A DNA stretch of 64,000 nucleotides from positions 10,561,501 to 10,625,500 of the forward strand of contig NC_079886.1 of assembly GCF_029227915.1 (NCBI RefSeq), written 5' to 3'. A program made the position numbers and the translations under genes. The notes below the pieces were generated by a model. It did not search any database. It worked only from the letters and a program-made list of their open reading frames with translations, and was not told where the DNA came from. The DNA is from Hydractinia symbiolongicarpus. Its lineage: Eukaryota > Cnidaria > Hydrozoa > Anthoathecata > Hydractiniidae. Shown here one piece after another: positions 60,016-64,000 of the stretch; position 1 is the first letter of the stretch; each line of letters begins with the position of its first letter.

Positions 60016-62399
60016 TGTTATTTATAAATATCTGTATGAATCTAAGTGATTCTAATACACAAGAAACTATAATTAATATTTTATTTTATTTTTATTAACG
60101 CATTTAACTTAATTTTACAGTATATTGGACTCGATGTAATACAATCCTGCACGAAGTCTATACTTCCTGAGTTTAGAAGTTTCTTGTCCAATCTTCGTCA
60201 ATTGTTATTCTCACCGACGACAGTAGAACAAAAGAAGGACAAAGAGGTTGTTCAAGATTGGTCAGCTATTGACATGGCGATAACAGAAACTTGGCGTTTA
60301 AAATTTACTTCGAAAAACGATCAAGTAGAACCGTTACAGAGAAATACAACATTTCAATTTCCAGGCTCGACATCATTTTTCTTCAGACGTATTTTAAATG
60401 GTGAAGAATTTATCACAGGACCACAAGATGAATCGTTTTTTACTGTTCCAAGTTTTTGTCCATAATCTAATCGATCGCAACAGAACATCGAAAACACTTT
60501 TTATAGGCTATAACAAAAATATGTTTTTTTTTCTCTTTGTATGATAAATTCTGTCTCATGTAAATATTTATAAAAGTTGAAAAAAAAAAATGAAATAGAA
60601 AAAGTACATATTTTTATGTCCACTATGGTTACTTTCTAAGCTTCGGAATTCTTAAGTTTAATTAACCATAAGTAGTTATAAAGAATGGTAAAAGGATTTT
60701 TCATATGGAGTATGGAATGTTTTAAAAATCTTAAAAATACATAAATTGCATCACGTTCAGGTGTTCTAGTCCATTTTACAAAATTTCCTGCTCCTAGAGT
60801 TGATCACTTAATTGCAAAGACTTTTAAAATAATTTTGTTTTCACTTTTTTTGTTGTTTTTGACATGTTAATTCTCCCTTTTTGCTTCATTATAGTCGCCC
60901 AAAGATTGAGAAGAAATGATATAGTATCATTTAATTATTGATTGAACGCTCCGGGGCATATTATTTCATAGGCTTGTTCAAATTATATCAAACTTGGCAC
61001 ACTAATACTTCGTCACAAAAGAAGAAAAATAGCAAAATTTTTCTTTACATAGATAGTATGAAAAATTACCAAAAATTGCCCGAAAATACGGGTTTTTCCG
61101 ATTTTCGGGTAAAATCTAAAAAAATCAGGAAATCGGATTAATCACGTGTCCAAAACATGGAAAATGATTCTTCTTGGTAAAACAAAGTAGTGTTGTAAGT
61201 TTCAAGTTCTAAGGATAATCCTAACAAGAGTTATTATAATTTCCCCATTATATGGGTTTCATAGAGATTTGTAGGAGTTGTTTCGAGTAATAGCCAATAT
61301 CAAAGCCTCTGACAGACATAAGACCTAAAAATGTGGCATGCAGGTGTCTAATAGATAAATATTGAAACTCAGTAAGTATCAAAAGCCATGCAGCGGTAGT
61401 TAACGAGTTATTAAAAAGAACGTCAGGGGTGGGCGGATGCAGATTTGATATATGGCTTTATGCATTCATTTTATGCATAGATAACTTTCTATCAACGTTG
61501 TTGGGTTTGTATTATATTTTTTCATAATTCATGTTCAAATACAGTTGATTTCCATGTTTGTTTCATGTTATCCTATGTTGTATCATATTAGCCTATATTT
61601 GTTTCTTGTTGTACCATATTTGTTTCATGTTGGTCCATTATTGTTTTATGTTAGTCCATATTTGTTCCATACTGCCTCATGTTGCCCCAAGTTTATTTTT
61701 GTACAGCTGTTCTGTAAATTATCAGTTTCATTTATGTATTTATTAGTCGAAGTCTTTTATAATTTAGTCTTTATATAGTGTATTCATTAGGGATTTATAG
61801 TATAATGCACCTTGTGTTAATTACCATATATAAGCTTTGATAAGTTCACAAAACTTGCATATAGACTTTAGTGAGTTCAGTTGTTTTAACTTCAAATGTA
61901 AAGCCATTTCTCAAGTATTAAATCACTTCTCAAAACAGTTACTTTGATAAATAACATATTAATAAAATTTTAGGTAAAATATTATTATAATCTATATGTC
62001 AAAGTTTATATTAACTACAATATCATTAGCTAACCAGTATATTTGGCCAGCTGGTAAAATATTTATATTTCTTTCTTTTTTGTTTAACCTTTCTTAAATA
62101 TTTGTGAGTTTTATGTTAAATTATACTCTTTGTTTAGTTTGAACCTTCCCTCATGTACTTTGTACTTGTTGAATGTTACAAATACATCTCAATCTGGTAA
62201 AAAGTGTTGGTTATATTAAAAACCTGATGTTGTGATTGTGCATTTGGAAAATACACATGCATTTTAGTAGATTGAAAATATAAACAACAGACTACAGTAA
62301 TATAGGAAATTCCTTAAAAGAGATATTCACTTAAAATTGGCGAAATTTCAAAGCTCTGGTCAAATGATAAAGCCGTTTTTATCCGAACTTAAAACTAAA
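60016..62399 (+). repeat. Tandem segmental duplication, copy 2
   Basis: Matches copy 1 base for base wherever compared, with one clear difference seen (ATG against AAG at 59298/61690). Between the copies is an 8-base filler, CTTAAAAC, that repeats the adjacent word, as in template-switch repair. Confidence 0.93.
60121..60465 (+). CDS. Orphan copy of exon 2 of the ependymin-related family
   Basis: Identical in protein to exon 2 of paralogue 3 (57729-58073), with its own TTTTACAG acceptor and stop codon, but no exon 1 in front of it. Alone it has no ATG, signal peptide or cysteine module. It could be spliced from the exon 1 donor at 57485 as an alternative last exon, or be a dead by-product of the duplication. 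Confidence 0.75.
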   Translation, partial: YIGLDVIQSCTKSILPEFRSFLSNLRQLLFSPTTVEQKKDKEVVQDWSAIDMAITETWRLKFTSKNDQVEPLQRNTTFQFPGSTSFFFRRILNGEEFITGPQDESFFTVPSFCP

Positions 62400-62904
62400 A
62401 CTTTCACCAAACCTAAAATATATTTACCTACAATCATTGGTTGTGATAGAAAAATAGGCCACTCAGGTACTTGTGGTGGCGGTTTTCGAAATTAGCTGTC
62501 TTGTCTACAGCCAAGATTCGGTGTACGATCTTTATAGAGAATGTGACTAGCAAATTTTTAACGCTGTGTGCTTGGCCTACGTGCGTGCAAACGCAGCGAC
62601 TTTGCAGCCTATCGGCTGCAAAGCATTGGCTGTTTGACACTTTTTTCCATATTTAATATGAGGGAAAAACTGCATTAATCTCAATATTTTTGTCTAAGAT
62701 TGTAGCTAAGTTTTATATTTGGATGGCTGGCTATTAGCTGCTGTAGGTAATGTAAGCTTAAACTAACATCTCCACTACGGCTAACCTAATGTGTTCGGCT
62801 ATTATCTCCCCTATAGATAATCATAGTAGTCTTTGTTAAGAATATAGCTATAAATTGTTTGAATCGAGCAGAATGAAGTATTGAAGATGATTTTTGCGAA
62901 ACAT
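62400..62904. other. Interval after the duplication, nothing recognised
   Basis: Contains a GC-richer patch at 62565-62630 with a small palindrome (GCAGCCTATCGGCTGC). Frames on both strands at 62434-62656 are short and unsupported. Confidence 0.4.
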
Positions 62905-63515
62905 TACAGTTAACTCCCAGTAACTCGAACCTCCAAGGGACCAGGAAAAGCAGTTCGATTTAACGATTGTTCGACTTAAGCGAAGCTCTCGTTAACTCGA
63001 ACTTAGACAAAAATGAGATATTAGTTCGAGTTGGGCAATTTTTTCTTCAGCCTCTATAAAATGTTACAATCTAGTAAGTTTTTTTTAAGAAATTTGGTAT
63101 GTCGGTTTGACTTAACCTTGTTGATAGTTCTTGTTCAACAACTCGACTTATTAGGTTGATGTATTTGTAAACACAGGCTCCGTTTTCACCAAACAATATA
63201 TACTCCCGGAGTAACTCCTGAGCTTGACACACACCATTAGATTGTAAGCGAATTGTCTGAAGCATCGTCAACTGTGTCTTCTTCTGCAGGATGTTTTTCA
63301 TTAAAGACGTTAATAAGATTCGAGTTATCCGAAGAAATTAACATAAGGTTGATTAAAAAATGGTTCGAGAAAACATATGTTCGAGTTATCCAGGACTCGA
63401 GTTAACGAGTAGTTTTTATAAGAAACTATTCAGAAATGTCCAAGCAACCGTAAAAACAGTTCGAGCTAATAAAAGTTCGAGTTAACCGGTGTTCGAGTTA
63501 CCGGGTGTCTACTAA
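62905..63515 (-). mobile_element. Internally deleted pogo/Tigger-like DNA transposon
   Basis: Left end CAGTTAACTCCCAGTAACTCGAAC and the reverse complement of the right end (TAGTAGACACCCGGTAACTCGAAC) form imperfect terminal inverted repeats. Further GTTCGAGTTAAC-type subterminal words occur at 62955-63035 and 63355-63500. The minus-strand frame inside (63301-63071) resembles the C-terminus of CENP-B/jerky-type transposases: LLREYILFGENGACVYKYIN, then RLSQTDIPNFLKK, comparable to the family's QTTITDFFKK ending. The catalytic DDE region is missing. Confidence 0.68.
63071..63301 (-). pseudogene. Transposase C-terminal fragment
   Basis: 76 codons carrying the terminal helices and the SQTDIPNFLKK tail of a Tigger/jerky-type transposase. 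DNA-binding and DDE domains are absent, so it cannot act as a transposase. It lies between the terminal repeats of the element at 62905-63515. Confidence 0.55.
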
Positions 63516-64000
63516 AAAAGTAACTAAAATTTTAAGGATATTATGTATAGTTTTTTCGCATTTTGTGTAAATTTACATGGAAAAGGACAGCTTGCAACAT
63601 GATGTGATTTTTGTTTGTGTTAAATATTACGACTTAGATGTTTTATTTTTGTCATTTCGTGTTGAACCTTTGCGAGAAAGTATAGGATCTAATGTTCCAA
63701 ATTTGAAAATTCTTATATTGCAAATTTATGCCGGTTCTGACAATTTGGGCAAGTACTGTGCAGGAGAGGAAGGTATGGTTGTTCTTATATTGCATACATT
63801 ACATAAATTTGTTGTAATATGTGTAATATATGTGTTATTGTTTTTGAATTATGTGGAAAGTATATGCAAGTATACCGAAAGAACTAATTTTCGTACCTTG
63901 TGAGCCCTTTCTTTATATTTGGTATAAATTGCATGCGATTTATTGTCTGAAATTTTTTGCAGGAAGAAAATTCTGAAGTTTCGTTTTTTTCTCAAAATCT
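63516..64000 (+). other. Right edge, possible start of another gene
   Basis: A plus-strand frame opens at ATG 63577 (MEKDSLQHDVIFVCVKYYDL) and runs to 63903, but its last third looks like intron read-through. A possible donor (GAAG then GTATGG) lies at 63773, and a good acceptor (TTTTTTGCAG, exon from 63964) lies near the edge. The phases do not join into a long frame from what is visible, so I call no CDS. Confidence 0.25.

Noticed and set aside
1-64000. CRISPR-like arrays, bacterial operons, rRNA or tRNA genes
   Set aside because: No regularly spaced identical direct repeats with unique spacers, no polycistronic layout and no confident tRNA or rRNA structure; the tandem repeats seen are degenerate satellites.

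Overview
This is an AT-rich animal nuclear window. Genes have many short introns with GT-AG borders, and there is a dense graveyard of decayed transposons. I see no bacterial operons, no CRISPR array and no confident RNA gene. Gene content (GRIP golgin, GPD1, DNAJB6-type co-chaperone) is generic metazoan. The style of the interspersed repeats and the compact gene structure suggest an early-branching animal, perhaps a cnidarian, but that is inference.

Left part (about 1-28 kb), housekeeping genes: a golgin-245/GOLGA4-type trans-Golgi tether on + (454-11884, 5' end outside the window), an unrecognised small ORF on - (12954-13400), a TATA-driven two-exon gene on - for a short tail-anchored protein (15740-16208, leader exon near 16640), NAD-dependent glycerol-3-phosphate dehydrogenase on - (ten coding exons, 17475-23072) with a possible nested + strand gene in its largest intron (19719-20276), and a DNAJB6/B2-type J-protein on - (eight coding exons, 24566-27482).

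Middle (about 28-41 kb), accessory and decaying DNA: a LINE 3' end, several short ORFs, a two-exon coiled-coil gene (32758-33657, -), a Helitron scrap, an MFS transporter pseudogene (34652-36072, -), a short TIR element (39421-39592) and tandem copies of a repeat with the core AGCCCGTG.

Right part (about 41-62.4 kb): a family of secreted two-exon paralogues. Each has a signal peptide, an eight-cysteine domain (chitin-binding/CBM14-like by eye) and a C-terminal domain that I read as ependymin-related. There are three complete genes (41318-42372 -, 52662-53543 +, 57053-58073 +). A fourth, orphan copy of exon 2 (60121-60465) was created by a nearly perfect 2392-bp tandem duplication. The cysteine-rich half is almost identical at DNA level even between oppositely oriented copies whose other half has strongly diverged, which points to gene conversion or selection on one domain. 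This cluster is the most interesting part of the window. The right edge holds an internally deleted pogo/Tigger-like transposon (about 62905-63515).

All exon borders were read by eye from open frames, GT-AG signals and phase. Family names come from remembered motifs; no search was run.
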